Shown: positions 10,921 to 31,860 of the stretch, piece by piece
Numbering within the stretch: the stretch's first letter is position 1
Layout: each line of letters starts with the position of its first letter
Assembly: GCF_965363235.1 (NCBI RefSeq)
Contig: NC_134844.1
Coordinates: forward strand, 18,458,646-18,522,645
Length of the DNA: 64,000 bases
Source of the DNA: Mytilus galloprovincialis
Lineage: Eukaryota > Mollusca > Bivalvia > Mytilida > Mytilidae
Direction of reading: 5' to 3'
Position numbers and translations under genes: made by a program
Notes under the pieces: generated by a model
What the model was told of the DNA's origin: nothing
What the model saw: the letters and a program-made list of their open reading frames with translations, nothing else
Database searches by the model: none

Positions 10921-11067
10921 ACAGTATCACAAGTCAGTTCATTCGTATATTCACAAGAATTAATTCTCACAATATAATTTTAAAGTTCATTTCTATAAAT
11001 TTCGTTAATTTTTTAACGAGCCAAAAAAAATAACGTCCATACTGTTCACACATGCACATGCGCAGTT

Positions 11068-11316
11068 CTTTCAATCTATAAGCTGTAATGAAAGCTTTAA
11101 ACTGATTCTTACATCAATATATGTCAGATTGAACACTTATGGCTTTGATTGATATAGGACAGCCTTCATCTAAACTGTGAGAACAAACTGAACTTTGAAC
11201 TATCTTGTTTATAAGAAAGCAAATATCAAACCATCTTGAAAGAGTTATTTGAATTGATTAACTGTTAAATATCATTTGCTGTTTATTTTTATTTTCAAAG
11301 AGAGTGATTACATATG
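11068..11316. repeat. Direct repeat, copy B (249 bp)
   Basis: Partner of 2705-2953. It ends about 135 bases upstream of the start codon of collagen C4-like copy 1, so the LINE plus duplication landed in that gene's likely promoter region. Both copies carry the same TCTATAAGCTGTAAT...GATTACATATG sequence. Confidence 0.9.
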
Positions 11317-11450
11317 TATGTTACAGTAAGAAGTTCGTTGAACAGATTTATTTTTTCAAACTGTTATTATGATAACCTTCAATATTGTCAAACATTTGCA
11401 ACACATAACTTGCCATACTTAATAACTGCGCAGTTATGAGAATTCTTATA

Positions 11451-19264
<7,814 letters not shown>

Positions 19265-21369
19265 AATACCGATCATTAAAATAGAAAAAATAGGATACTA
19301 CATGTATTATTCAAAATCAAAATTATGTTGTACTTGTTTAACATGCTTACATATGGTTAGTTCAAATTAAAATGTACATAGAGATGGAGTTTTCTTTTAT
19401 TGAAAAGGTAAATTACGATAATAAACATAAATTAAGAAAATGATGTTTATTAACAAAGAACTATTAAACCTGTACGTAAAATTGATAAATTTAAATCATC
19501 CTTTGTTAAAATAACTTACAATCGTAACGTTTCTAACAAGATAAGTGATGAAATGACAAGAAATATACAAATGAATTAGGCTGAATGCTTCTATCTGATA
19601 GTTTCGACATTTACATTATTAATTTCCCAGAATAACAACAAACTGAACAGATATCCAAGAACAAAGAAACAATGATATATTTTATAAAGTACTTACTCAT
19701 ATCTAATTAACTAGGTTTCTTTTACTATAAATAAATCTATATTTGTTATTTTGATTTAAAGATTAAACAAAACAACGATTTCATTTAAATTTATTTCTAA
19801 AAAAAAGAAGATTTTCTTCATTAAAAACAAAACAATCTTGAGAACCTTAATCCATTACAAACGTTGGAGCTTAAAACCAAAAAAGTCCTAAGGTACTTCT
19901 AAACCCGGACATGGAATCAGAAATAGAGTAAGGGAATTCAAATGACGCGAATGTGTGTATGGTTTTAGTAATAAAGTCACATGAATTTGACATTTCAAAC
20001 ATTTGGAACAATGTTTGAATCATATAGAATATCTAACAATCGATAAGTTGTTAAGACGTTCACATTGTCTTCCAGAATAGCATTATACATTATGTTTAAG
20101 GTTTATGACCCCTTCTGTAGCCACTTATGTACGAAATTTAAAAATTTCAAATGTATCAAAACTACGGATATAATGAACAATAGAGATAGGCCATTTAGTA
20201 CATATACCGAGGGAAAAGTTGATGCTAAGCATTATTATTTACTGTTTCATTGCATTTAATAGAAAAAGAGTACTTTGTGGCAAATAAACAAAGCTTTTTA
20301 TAGAAAATCCACAGCCTTTATTACAGAGATTTTTGTTCTAAAATTTGAAACATATATTTCTCACTTGCTTTTCTATGATTTGCTAGTGTTTATTTTTTAC
20401 AAAAAGTAGTAACCAACATGTAAATTCCAAAATACCTCGTTCTGAGTCACTTAAGTTGAGCGCACCCTAAAAGGTGTACTTGATTTGGTCCATATTTTTT
20501 TTTTTGTTTTAACCAATAATTACATTAATAAACTTGTTTTAAGGAAATCAATGCTAGCACTGCATGCATTAATTCTATATCTGTTAGTCATCAAATCGCA
20601 AAATATGAGAGTATAAGGATAAAGGCTTTGGATTTTCTATAAAAGTTCCAAATGTTTAGCATTGAATCAACACAAGGGTACATAATCCTTAATGCAGGCA
20701 GGCATTTGTCCTGGGGGTATATTTATTTATCTTTTATTTTTATCATGTGCTATAAAACTAAAATCAAACTGTTGTTAAAACAAACAAAAAACAAAAGCCA
20801 TTTGAATTTAATTCATTATAATACACGTCTACTTCAAAGCCGATTCAAATAAATAATCATTACATAACTTAAAGAGTAACAGAAAATTTTGTGTTTGAAT
20901 AGGTTGACCATCCAAAATTCATAGTCACTCAATTGAAATTCCCATGGCAAAACACGAAAAAAAGAGACTGAAAATGTGACATATATAAGTCCTTTAATAA
21001 GGGATGTCATTGGACTTAGATGATGTTTTGTCTCGAATGTATGACCATCATCAAGAACAAACAAATGCATGCAATACAATTGATATTCATAGGCTTATTG
21101 TGACGTACGATGTAAAAAAAAATGTAAAAAGAAAAGCAGTGAAGGAGATTTCTCTACAGAACGTTAGACTCGTCAAAAGTAAAAATATATTACTCAAAAT
21201 CGAGTTCAACCGTCCTTTCCCAAAATTAAAAAATAACTAAATTAATAAAACAATGACTTACCATCAAAAGTACCTCTGAAAAAATGTATTAGCTCCTCTA
21301 ACCATCTGTAAAAAAGCAAGTATTTAAAACATTCTATCAAAAGTGAAAATTTTAAAACTTAAAAAAAAA
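19265..21369. other. Intergenic DNA, no gene recognised
   Basis: AT-rich. Open frames at 20065-20259, 20652-20852 and 21004-21240 lack recognisable motifs, splice context or repeat relatives, so I do not call them. Confidence 0.5.
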
Positions 21370-22416
21370 CAAATTGAATAGAAAGTGAATAAAAAATTAA
21401 AAGAATCACTATTTCATCTTTTTATTTATTGTAAACTGGTGGAAGACGTTTGGCGGGAAATTTTTGAGAAAATAAGGGAATTTTGTTCAAAATTAAATAT
21501 CCAAAAATTACAAAAATCGGAAACAAGTATAATTTTTGGGGTCATTAATGCAGATGCATCTTATACCCAAATTTTAGATACGGTGCTTTTATCACGAAAT
21601 GGGTTATCTGGAAAACTACAAATATCGCAAAATATCAAAAGAAAGGGATAAGTAAATCGGTGATTTTAAATATGATAAAACATGAAATGCAATTTTTGCT
21701 CAAATATCTTAAACCGAATACGAAAATCGAAGCTTTTTCTACTATGTGTGACATTTTTTGTATATAAATATATATTTTTCGTGGTCAGGTCAGTGCAATG
21801 ACCTCTTTGATACTGATTGAATAATAATATGTACACTGCTCGCTACTCCCTACATGTAATTTCTGTTTTGTATTCATGTATATCATCTAATTGTAACAAG
21901 ACATGTTGTATCAACAGGTTCATATTATAAACAAATATTTACTCACCATATCTTTGAAATTAATCCTTATTTGGAATCAAAAACTACACATCCCTTTAAC
22001 AAATCGCACGTGGTAAATGATCACTCGACTAGAAATTTAATGTAATTGAATTAACATAACAAAAGACTTGATGTCCGATAAAATTGAAACTGCTTAATAA
22101 ATACAGGTAGCCTTTGTGAGAAATAAATAAAGATAAAAAACATAATTTATTCAAATAATTATATATGGTGAGAGGTATAGATATATAGATCGATAATGAT
22201 TGCAGGTACATGTACATTTGTACAAGGATAGATAATATTAATAAAGGTTGATGTTAATAAGTTATAGTGGGAGTTTTTTTCTCGTTTGCTTTTTCCCCAA
22301 CAAATGAGACTGTAAAAATTGGGGCCCCCTTAGTTGCTTCCCTGGGCAACTGGGGGTTGATGTGACAGGTGATTGTTAATAAAATATGTTTAATATTAAA
22401 AAAAAAAAAAAAAAAT
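21370..22416 (+). mobile_element. 5'-truncated L1/Tx1-like LINE, 3' end with poly(A)
   Basis: Starts with a degraded ORF2 C-terminus: SLFHLFIYCKLVEDVWREIF (zinc-finger-like, typical of the LINE RT tail), then SIIFGVINADASYTQILDT, ILNMIKHEMQFLLKYLK. A non-coding tail with AATAAAATATG follows and ends in about 18 A at 22399-22416. Linking tail to coding part is inference. Confidence 0.6.
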
Positions 22417-22779
22417 TACACCAAAATCTGTAACGGGATTTGTTTAATCATCCTGATGTTCAAAGGTGTATAAAAATGAACAAAACAAGAACCATATTAA
22501 TTGATCTTTTGATAATGGATTCAGGAATGTCTAGCTAGTCGATCTCTACTCGCACTCAAGTTCTTCCTAGCCTTGATCTATTATATTAACAAATAGAGAC
22601 AGAGTCGAATTTCACATATTCGCTTGTGCTTACGTCTTTTATCAATGATAAGTGCACAACTGATGTATGCACATGTTATAAATGAGTTCAAACTATTTAA
22701 GAGAATAAAACCGAAAAGGTCGTTCACCTATCATTTACTGAAGGTATTATGATTATAAAACAGACTGTATTTGTTTTCA

Positions 22780-23140
22780 CCTGTCCTAAGTCAGGAACCT
22801 GTTGTTCAGTGGTTGTCGTTTGTTGATTTGATTAATAAGGGCTTCTCGTTTTTAGCTCAACGGGACCCGAAGGTCCCCATGTGAGATAATGCAATCACTT
22901 TGTGTCCGTCGTATGTCCTCGTCGTCTTCGACCTCGTAAACTATGGCAAGAATCTTCGCTGAAACTATTTTGCCAAGTTCTTTCAAATTTTAACTGAATG
23001 TTCCTTAGGGTACTACTCGTTTCTCGTCTTTTTTATTTATTAAACCGTTGGTTTACTCGTTTCAATTGTTTAACATTAGTTATTTTTGGACCTTTAATAG
23101 AATGCTGCTCGGTATGAGCTAAGATTCCGTGTTGAAGGCT
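22780..23140 (+). repeat. Degenerate copies of high-copy bivalve repeats
   Basis: 22782-22830 matches the CTGTCCTAAGTCAGGAACCT module seen better preserved near 41600. From 22853, AGCTCAACGGGACCCGAAGG, then GTGTCCGTCGTATGTCC resembles the abundant bivalve repeat that starts AGCTCACCTGGCCCGAAGG. Remnants only. Confidence 0.5.
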
Positions 23141-23294
23141 TTACTTTGATCTTTAATTGTTTAAATCTAAGTTGTGACTTGGATGGAATGCATCTTCTGA
23201 GAAAAACAAAGGCAATGACCATTTAAATTTCAAAAGGGATGGGCTTGCAGTGTGTGTACCGTTTCACATTTGCTTCATTCATTCTCAAGTGCAA

Positions 23295-23830
23295 AACTGA
23301 GAATGAAAATGGGGAATGTTTCGAAGAGATAACAACTCGACCATAGAGCAGACAACAGCCGACGACCACCAATGGGTCTTCAATGCAGCAAGAAACTCCC
23401 GCACCCAGAGGCGTCCTTCATCTGGCCCCTAAAAAATATGTATTCCAGTTTAATGATAATGGACCATACTAAATTCTGAATTATACACAAGAAACTAAAA
23501 TTAAAAATGATACAAGGCTAAGGCCAGAGTCTACTGACATGGGACAGGCGCAAACATGCGGCGGGGTTAAACATGTTTTTTGATATCTCAACCCTCCCCT
23601 ATACCTCTAGCCAATGTAGAAAAACAAACGCACAAAAATATGCAAAGTAACAGTCAGTTTAAGAGGAGTCCGAGTCCGATGTCACAATTGGTATCAAAAG
23701 AAAATAAACCAAATGACAACAATACAAATATAACAAAAGACTACTAGCAGTTGCTGACATGCCAGCTCCAGACCTCAATTTAACTGATTAAAAGATCAAC
23801 TCTTTTATCGTTAATTTTGATATTTAGCTT
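23295..23830 (-). repeat. 5'-truncated copy of a retroelement 3' region
   Basis: Aligns over most of its length with 53143-53660 (GGGGAATG...AGAGA, GGGACAGGCGCAAACATGCG, ACTACTAGCAGTTGCTGACA). It is the non-coding 3' part of the element whose RT end is seen at 53.7-54.2 kb; same orientation, no coding part. Confidence 0.7.
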
Positions 23831-24823
23831 CCCATTAAGATATGGAAAGGGCAGTGTTCATTGTAAGTATAAGCTTTATTAGAGGTCAGGTCATCAGGAT
23901 AAATCTAGTTTTTATATACTGAAGTCGTCTTTGTTCAGAGCCGATATATCATTCAAATATTTAATGTTTTTAAATTTTGGTATCTGATGTTTTTTCCATG
24001 GGCTTTGCTGATTTTTATTATTAACTGTAACTCATAATACAGACCTAAGTTCGCAATAAGTTGTACATAGTAAGTCACCATTTAAACTCCTATAACTTGA
24101 CGATTTACCACATTTCCATAGAGAACAAAAATGTAATCTATTAAAAAATGTTAAAAAAAAACTTTGAACAGATTCGAAAACACCAATATAGGCATGCAAT
24201 TAATCTAACGTATTTTGACACACCTTTTTTATAAAAAGAAAATACAAATAGAAAAGATAGGATAGTAACGAACTATATAAACAGTTAATAGCGTCGGAAA
24301 TATGACAAATTCACAACACCCAAATTAAAAGTTGGATTTTTGTCTGACTATATGTTATTTTCTTTACTGTTAAAACTTGAAATTAAGTGAAGTTTATCCT
24401 CTATAAAAATCGATATTTTATTTTCAACATTTATGTGTATAAAAAATATACTAATTTCTTCAACAAATATCTAAAACTATATGGTGTATAGCTTCTTTGA
24501 CTTATTTTTACGACTATAGATACTTTGAAATTCTAACGAAGTGACTAATATAAATAATCATTCCATAAATCTATAAAATTGACATAAGATATATTCATCT
24601 GTGCAATCTTGTTTATAATAAAATGAAATACCTAAAAGTGAAACACGATACTGAACACGCAAGAATTGATAAATCATTCAATATCATATGTTGCTTATTT
24701 AGCTTTTTTCAAGTAGTTCTTTTAATTTACTTCAAAACTGTGTTTCTGGTAAACTTCAAAGTTTCAAATTATTTGCAAATAAATTGTTGATCACTGCGCA
24801 GTAAATTTCATAGATATTTTGCC
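23831..24823. other. Upstream region of copy 2, no gene seen
   Basis: AT-rich. The last 40 bases (TTGATCACTGCGCAGTAAAT and onward) match the sequence just upstream of copies 1 and 3 (CTGCGCAGTTATG; CTGATCACTGCACAGTTCAT), so a short proximal promoter or 5' UTR block is shared by all three. Confidence 0.5.
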
Positions 24824-25108
24824 ATGGCTAAAAGCTGTTTGGGTAACATTGGTTTTGGCTGTATTTTACTGGTAATCGGAGTTTTGCCGTCCCTAGCCTC
24901 TGAATGCAGTGGTGACAAATGTGGAAATGTGATTTCCATGTCCTTAATGGATAAAATGGAGGCTACATTGAAGGCTGATGTAGATGTTACAACGGACACA
25001 AAAAGGTGTTGAAACAGCTATGACAGATGTTATGACACAGTTGATGGAGAACAAACTTAAAGAAATCAATACTAAAATAGAATCAACAATTCTTAAAGAG
25101 CTTAAACG
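24824..25108 (+). pseudogene. Copy 2 exon 1
   Basis: Starts MAKSCLGNIGFGC; signal peptide then SECSGDKCGNVISMSL. After the 35-bp gap the ancestral frame resumes as GVETAMTDVMTQLMENKLK and ends at donor GTATGT (25109). Confidence 0.85.
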
Positions 25109-25689
25109 TATGTACATTGATGTTTGAGTTCTTTCCTATAATCATTTTGTAGTTAATATTAATCATCAGACATAACACAATGGTTTAGTTGAGTTAAATC
25201 GTAAGGACACACGCCGATTGCGAGCGATCGTAATGATTTCTCGTGAGAGCACAACAACAATTTTGTTTGGCTATATGTACGTGAAAGTAAAGATAAAAAA
25301 TAAGCTTCTTCGTTTGTATGATTTTGAATCTAAAACAAGTATATGCAAGAGAGTTTGTGTGTGTAGATGTCGTATACAAAAAGCAATTTTGTCCAATAAA
25401 TTGCTGATATTATCCTATGATTATATAAGTTTGTTTTTTTTCAATCTAGCAAGATTTATACACGGTGAGACCGCTGCTATAAAATTTGCTATGCAAAAAT
25501 ACCTCGTACCTTTTATGACATGTACCAACTATTGCACAGAAATGGTTTAAAATTGAACAAAATTTGAAAATAAAGATACAGTTCAATTAGTACATCATTA
25601 GCCTCAATAATGTTTTTTTTATTATTTTCTTATTGTTTTCCTTTATGATAGTGTGTTTTATACGTTTATGTTAGTGTCGTTTTATACGT

Positions 25690-25860
25690 TTCTGTGTGTG
25701 TTACATTGTAGTGTTGTTTCGTTGTTCTCCTCTTATATTTAATGCGTTTCCCTCAGTTTTTGTTTGTTACCCCGATTTAGTTTTTTTTTCATGGATTTAT
25801 GAGTTTGAACAGCGGTATACTACTGTTGTCTTTATTGATACAGCTAATGTTTTTATTTGT
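25690..25860 (+). repeat. Dispersed mussel repeat (GCGGTATACTACTGTTG type), + copy
   Basis: Contains TTTAATGCGTTTCCCTCAGT, GTTACCCCGATTTAG and GAACAGCGGTATACTACTGT. An inverted copy lies at 51430-51545. Familiar to me as a high-copy mussel sequence of unknown class. Confidence 0.65.
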
Positions 25861-27002
25861 ATCAAATACCATTTGAAACACACATTGAAGTCAACCAACA
25901 TAATTCAGAATTTCACCTGATGAATTATGATTGTGAGTTTCCGCTTTGAAGGCCATTGTACAATACTTTCATACTAGGTGTGACCTAAGAGGCAAGAAGA
26001 TAGACAGGAAAGATTTAACATTGAAATCGTGTCGAGGAATATTTCTGTACAAATAAAACCCTGTTTTCAAAACAGAGGAGGGTAGAAATTTAAAAATATC
26101 AAAAAGACGTTCGACTATGCATTGATTTTATTGATTATCAAAAATAATAATATGATGAACATTAAGTATGGTCAAGACCAAACATGTTGAAAAGCAGATT
26201 TAATAATTCCACAATTATAAAATAAAAAACTGTATTTATTATTAAGCGTGGTCAAATAAAAACCATTTTCACCATATTCTGGCCCTCATAGATGTTGCAC
26301 AGGAAATCTTGCTTTCATTTTTGCATGTTAAAATAAATAGTTGGAAGGATATTATTCAAAATGTTAAGGCAGTGTTGTTAAAAAAAATCCGAGCTCTAAG
26401 GAAGAATGTAAAAAACAAGCAATATCCTTTATATCCATCATATAAAATGAAATATTTTAAATGAATGCTTAAAAGTATGATGACAATGTCAACAATATCT
26501 TTTCGATTTTACTTGAAACATTTAAGTCTGTTTATATTTATATCTTGACTGACATTCAAAATAGTTGAATATAGAGTTGAATGAGATCTAAGTTTACGAC
26601 AAAGCATATGTGTTAAATTTTCACATATACACCTTCCCTTAATGTTTAACATTTCAACTGCGTCTTCGCCTTTGTTACAAAGCACATATCTACTATTGGA
26701 AGTAATGTGACGTATCAACGTATGTTTTTCTTAATGTACTGTTGGGTTTCCGATTAAGTACCCATTAAACTATGGGTTTCAAAAGCTAGAATTGAAGTAT
26801 TTGCTTTTACATATGTACGGATATATCAAATTATCAATTAGTTGACAATTTAGAAATGTTGGTGTCAGTGATCTAAACACACGATTTTGTTTATCTTGTA
26901 GCGAATATTCCGTGTACTTTTTTGTATTGACATTGAGTATACCTTAATTGTAATAAACGGTAGAAAGAATTCTTATATTTGTGGTTTTGTCGTTTTTAAC
27001 AG

Positions 27003-27070
27003 GAGTTGGCGTAACCTATATCAGATGGGGGGAAAAGGTTGTTCTGGTAGTGCCGAACTTGTTTATACAG
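27003..27070 (+). pseudogene. Copy 2 exon 2 (68 bp, one base short)
   Basis: Acceptor TTTTTAACAG, then GVGVTYIRWG; a base is missing in the run after TGGGG compared with TGGGGAAGAAAAGG of copies 1 and 3. Donor GTAATT intact. Confidence 0.85.
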
Positions 27071-27584
27071 GTAATTTATTTTCAAACGAATTAATCTGTA
27101 GTTAATACTATTGATTTTTCACAGTATACACATGCAATCATTGTTTTCAATCATCTTACTGTATTATTCTACTAAGACGTTAACAATAATTTCTTACATG
27201 TTCAGAGAGGGATGTTTTTCCTTTCGTCTGAAGCATTATTATCAATCAACAATAACACTCGATAGTTATCAACATAAACTGTTTCTGTTTTACCTAAGGT
27301 AAGAACAGTTTTACATGTTGTCCTAGATTAACAAATAATACCCCGCCAGGAGGGATATGTTTTGATTTACCACTGTTAGCCCGCCTGTTCTTTCGTGCGT
27401 TGACACTTTCGTCGAAATTTTTTCAAAACTATAAATCTAAGCGTATCAAGATTTCGAAAAGAAATTCCTGCTAGAATGCTTTTACCTTTTTGATATGTTT
27501 TAATATTATCATCAACTTAACATTGTTTCAAATAATTGCCATTGGTACCATGTTTTCTCAGGAAGTGCAAAAAGTAAAATCACA

Positions 27585-27745
27585 AAAATGCAGAGCTTCG
27601 GAAAGATTCAAAACGGACAGTCCCTAATCATGGCAAACTCAAGAGCTCAAACACATGTAGAAAATTCTGAATTAAACCTGGTATTAAAGCTAGCTAAACT
27701 TCTCACTTGTATGAGATTCGCATCGAATTCCAAAAAGAGCTTTTT
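27585..27745 (+). repeat. Dispersed mussel repeat (AGTCCCTAA...AGCTAGCTAAA type)
   Basis: Shares ACGGACAGTCCCTAATCA, TGTAGAAAATTCTGAATTAA and AGCTAGCTAAACTTCTCAC with copies at about 33370-33520 and 51065-51245, all in the same orientation. The 86-codon frame over this copy is the repeat, not a gene. Confidence 0.65.
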
Positions 27746-29570
27746 AAAGTTTGTCTACATGCTTCGAGTTGGTATATTATGTAATGCATCTCTATATTCA
27801 TCGTTCCTTGGTTATATAACTTTCTATCTTCTGAATACTTATAGCTGAAACATAAGTGAGCAGGAGCGCACAGTTCAAATTATGCTTACTCAGGATATTT
27901 TCGTTTAATTGATTACCTTGTTTACTTGAAATGTAAGCCAAAATTTCAAAGCCTGAAAATCTTTTTTAAAAGATGTTCAACTCTCTTGAAAAATACGGTT
28001 GCATCCTGATTTATGAATATCTTGATATTTTTACATATTTGAATATGAAGTTGACAAGAACGGCAAAATGAATAAAAAAAATGAATCCATTATAGAAAAA
28101 CACGTTAGATAAACACTGTATAGGTAAATGACGCAACGTCAGATGTTGCTACCATTTAGTGTAACAGAAAAATAACGTTAAATTAGAAACGCGCACTATC
28201 AAGTTGTTCCTGCTTTCCTTGTTGGGTAAATACAAAGTATAGCACACAAGTAGAAATGCCGAGAGATTCCAATCCAATATGGTTTTATAATTTACATAGG
28301 ATATTAAATTTTAATTCTAGTAATAATGTGTTTTTCGGTGGAATATTGCTGCATTATATGAACAACCCGAATATGATTTTATTTAAGCAGTGGAACAAGT
28401 CAGAGACAGCAGAGACAATTAAATGGCTTATAGTTATGACACTGAAGTTTTCTTAACTTTTTGATCGTTTTATAGATGTGTGTTTTTGTAATGTGTCATT
28501 TCGTTTTGTTGAAAGTAGGACATTTACATTAAGTGGAGGAAGAAACCCGCGAACGCAGTTCATGCCGTCCCATATTACGCTTGTGGCGACGTCAAATAAT
28601 GATAACGGAAAACCTTGCAAGACATTTTCATTAATCCTTAATTTTTATAGGTAACCCTTTAATCTTAATACAATTTGATGTAACAATTTCAACTTTTATT
28701 GGTATAGTAATCAAAGCCGAAAATAATCTTCATGGAATCAAATCTGTTTTTTGGCAGTAAAAGTTTTGTGAAGGCAAGAAAGTTTAACTCGGACATTATC
28801 GTAAGACATTGCAAACCAATTGTTTTGAATTGAATATGAAGCTCAATTCATTCATTAATTTGAACTTTTGGTGCTTACACTTAGTACAAAACGATCGTGC
28901 TTACAATTTAATAAATTATATGTCAAAATTTTATTTTTTTATCTGAAATGTTTCAAGTTTCCAAACTAAATTTCCCCTGGGACAGTCATTTATACATATT
29001 CTTTTCAAAATATCTATGCTAATTTTATATTGAGACGGCCATGCAAACCAGTACTGAAATATATCACGTCATAGAACATTCATGCACAATTTTAAAGAGT
29101 TGCGTGAACATTTCGCGAATTGTTCGAGTTTAATGTTTCGAGTTTGTTACATGGGACAACGCCAAGTGAACGTTTTTTTTTTCTGATAATCTGTGTCTTC
29201 TGAAGCCTATGAATATTATATTTTTATTCTTTCTCTATCATAATGTGAAAATTTAAGAAGCAATCTTTATTTCCATATATAATTTGAAATATTCATTTAA
29301 GCATTTCTAAGAAAATGTCCTTATCAAATATTTACTTAGCGCTATTTTTCGCGGTAGAAGCAATATCTAACTTTTCGTGAAATGCTAATGCAAAATAATT
29401 TCCACATGTAGAAAATCAATTATGACGATCTCTCATTTAATATTCAACTGTTTTTACAGACAGCCATGATCAGTATTATTTTATATGCCATATAATAAAA
29501 TTTACTTCTCATTATAACTGCACGTCTGTAGATTTTACCCTAGCAATCATGCATCAAAGAAACAATCGAA
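27746..29570. other. Intron 2 of copy 2, no further features
   Basis: AT-rich, no coding sense recognised; a 66-codon frame at 28256-28456 has no supporting motif. Confidence 0.45.
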
Positions 29571-29576
29571 GTTTAG

Positions 29577-29730
29577 CGTACGAACCATCGGACTTTAACG
29601 TACGGATCATCAAACTTAGCTTACGGACCATCGCACTTAAGCGTACGGACCATCGCACTTTAACGTAGACCATCGCACTTTAACGTAGACCATCTCCTCT
29701 TTAACGTTGACTATCGCACTCAAATGTGAA
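29577..29730 (+). repeat. About 24-bp minisatellite (ACCATCGCACTTTAACGTA)
   Basis: Six to seven diverged units of GACCATCGCACTTTAACGTA, with spacing shortening from about 24 to about 22 bp, ending 75 bases before exon 3 of copy 2. No similar array in the other copies. Confidence 0.8.
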
Positions 29731-29805
29731 CATATTTGATATTTATATCTTTAATCCGTCATAATGTGCTTAACATTTTATATTACAATATTGTGTTTAT
29801 TGTAG

Positions 29806-30042
29806 GACAAGCTGGCGGTAACCTTTATAATCATAATGGCGGCGGTGTTAATTATCTTTGTCTTCCGAATGATCCAGAAAATGGAGAACACCAATCATAT
29901 AGCAACGCTCAACTTTATGGTGCTGAATATGAAATATATGCACATAGTAACCCACGCGGAATGTCGGGTATTTTGGAAAATAGAGAGGTACCATGTGCTG
30001 TCTGTCGTAGGAGGCGGAGGTCTTCTGTAATAACGATTCCTG
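29806..30042 (+). pseudogene. Copy 2 exon 3 (open)
   Basis: 237 bp, same phase as in copies 1 and 3. Encodes NYLCLPNDPENGEHQSYSNA, LYGAEYEIYAHSNPRGMSG and REVPCAVCRRRRRSSVITIP. Fully open despite the lesions in the other exons. Confidence 0.88.
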
Positions 30043-31364
30043 GTAAATATGATATGGCTTATGAATAACAAAATTAGTATTAACTGTTTTAAAGTGTAGT
30101 ATTCACAGAATATCGTCGACTTGCACCAAAAGAGGAAAATTGTACGTTGGTATATTCTGTTAAAAGTGCATGCATATTCCGGATTGTCATAATGATTCTT
30201 TAGTAGTCGGTTTACTCAATTCTTTGAATACGGACAAACAGATCTATCAAGGACCAATCATGAAATGGAAAAGTAATGTTAAAAGTTATAAAATCATGAT
30301 AAATCAAAAAACTTTATCAGACTCAATAAAGCACAATATAAAACATACGATGTCCATTAAAATACCGCATTAAATGCCTAAAATATTTAACCAAATGTTA
30401 AAAGTTCGTTCTAGTCTGGAATTTATATCCTATCCTAGAGAACATACGTAATTGGCTCTGGATTACCCCCCTGTACAATACTTTTGAATTGAATAAGAAA
30501 CTGTTCTTTCTTTTTATCTTGTCTAGATTTTTTTCGTCTATACTTCGTAGTTTTATTATGTTGTTGTTTGCAATTCTATAATATTATCAAGAAAAACGCA
30601 TATTGCTCGGTGACAACTAATAGTATATAAAAAAAAATTAAAAAAATTAAAAAAATAAATATGACATTGCTCATTATGGTGGACAACGAACGACTCTGGA
30701 CCATTATTTGTTCGCTTTGAATTACACTAAACTTCTGCCCTTGGCTTAGTGAGAATTATCCAACCATGTAAGTTTTCGCTAAAATGGGCGATAGAAAATA
30801 CATGTGGACGGATTAGTCCGGCGCTAAAATGGACTCTAATTTCGGCGCCAAAATGTCCCTAGTAGTTCAAAAAATTTTGCTAGAATGTCCTGCGCCATAT
30901 TCACAGGGGGCAAACCTCGAAACCACACTCTTAACTGTATTGCTATCTTACTTATGATGTTATTTTTGTTGTAAAAAAAGAAACGATCTCTTTCGGCAAC
31001 GTTCATTTTTTATTAAAGTACTATTCAAATACAAATATTTTGATTTATACCTTAAAATGACGAAAAACAAAATACTACGGAACATTCAAAACTCATAGGT
31101 TGCAAATAAACTGACAAAACCATGACAAAAACCAAAAAGACCAAAGACAAATAACGGTATACAAAACACAGCATTAAAAACTAAAGACTGATCATTTCCC
31201 AATATTCGTGTATTAGATTAAACAATTTATATGATGGATCAAATTAATTTTCCAAGTGAACTCAAAACGATAGTATTTTGAATAACCATTACACCAATTA
31301 CAGAGATGGAGGATTTATTTTCATTGTTTAACTTACGATATTCTTTTGGTATTCAGCTATAGCT

Positions 31365-31600
31365 CTCCCTTGACACCATTTGCTAGTATGGTTTTGAGGA
31401 AACGATCATGGTCCGTCGGAAGGACGATAAATGGCTGACTCGTGTTAAGAGAGATTCATATCTCTTGTACGTTAAAGACACCCTTGTAGATTTCGAAAAA
31501 GAGCATGCTAATGCCGCTACAAGGCAGCACTCGTATCCGCAAAGTGGAAAGGGATTAATATAAGTTGCAACACTTGTTTCCAAATCCACTATGAATAAAT
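31365..31600 (+). repeat. High-copy molluscan repeat (CTAATGCCGCTACAAGGCAG)
   Basis: Contains CGATCATGGTCCGTCGGAAG, CTAATGCCGCTACAAGGCAG, AAGTGGAAAGGGATTAATAT and AAGTTGCAACACTTG, which I know as a very widespread sequence in bivalves, possibly a SINE-derived 3' module. Lies in intron 3 of copy 2. Confidence 0.6.
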
Positions 31601-31860
31601 ATGTTTAAACTGAACCACAAAAAACGAGGGGATTCATCATGTACGATCTCCATTTATCAAGATCAACGCATAAAAAGTTATGTTTCAGCCTCAATATAGG
31701 TTAAACAAATATCTACCAGATCAACAAAAGTCAGTTTGTTGTGGACCTTCGCTATAAGGAAAATGTATTATTCAATGGTGTATCTTTAAAATAAATATTC
31801 TTTATCAAGTTATCAGGAATTATTCATGATCAAAAACATTTTATATATATTTATCTACAG

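Larger units (their letters stand above)
2954..11067 (-). mobile_element. LINE (non-LTR retrotransposon) with three later insertions
   Basis: Read on the - strand: ORF1 (10920-9633), ORF2 with an endonuclease-like domain and reverse transcriptase down to 3088, and a 3' end with AATAAAATTCATTC near 2970. ORF1 is L1-like (coiled coil, RRM-like and C-terminal RNA-binding parts). ORF2 resembles the jockey/I/Nimb group; I cannot fix the clade by eye. ORF2 is split by a MITE (4119-4427), a MULE-derived element (5933-6925) and a second TIR element (7654-9334). Removing each restores continuous coding sense across the site, so all three inserted after the LINE. At least two frameshifts in ORF2 and one in ORF1 mean it is inactive. 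Confidence 0.9.

Noticed and set aside
25218-25550. 110-codon open frame on the + strand in intron 1 of copy 2.
   Set aside because: No recognisable domain, biased composition, no splice or repeat support.
30770-30900. Repeated GGCG(C)TAAAATGG words suggested another array-ended TIR element.
   Set aside because: I found no inverted partner array within the surrounding several kb.
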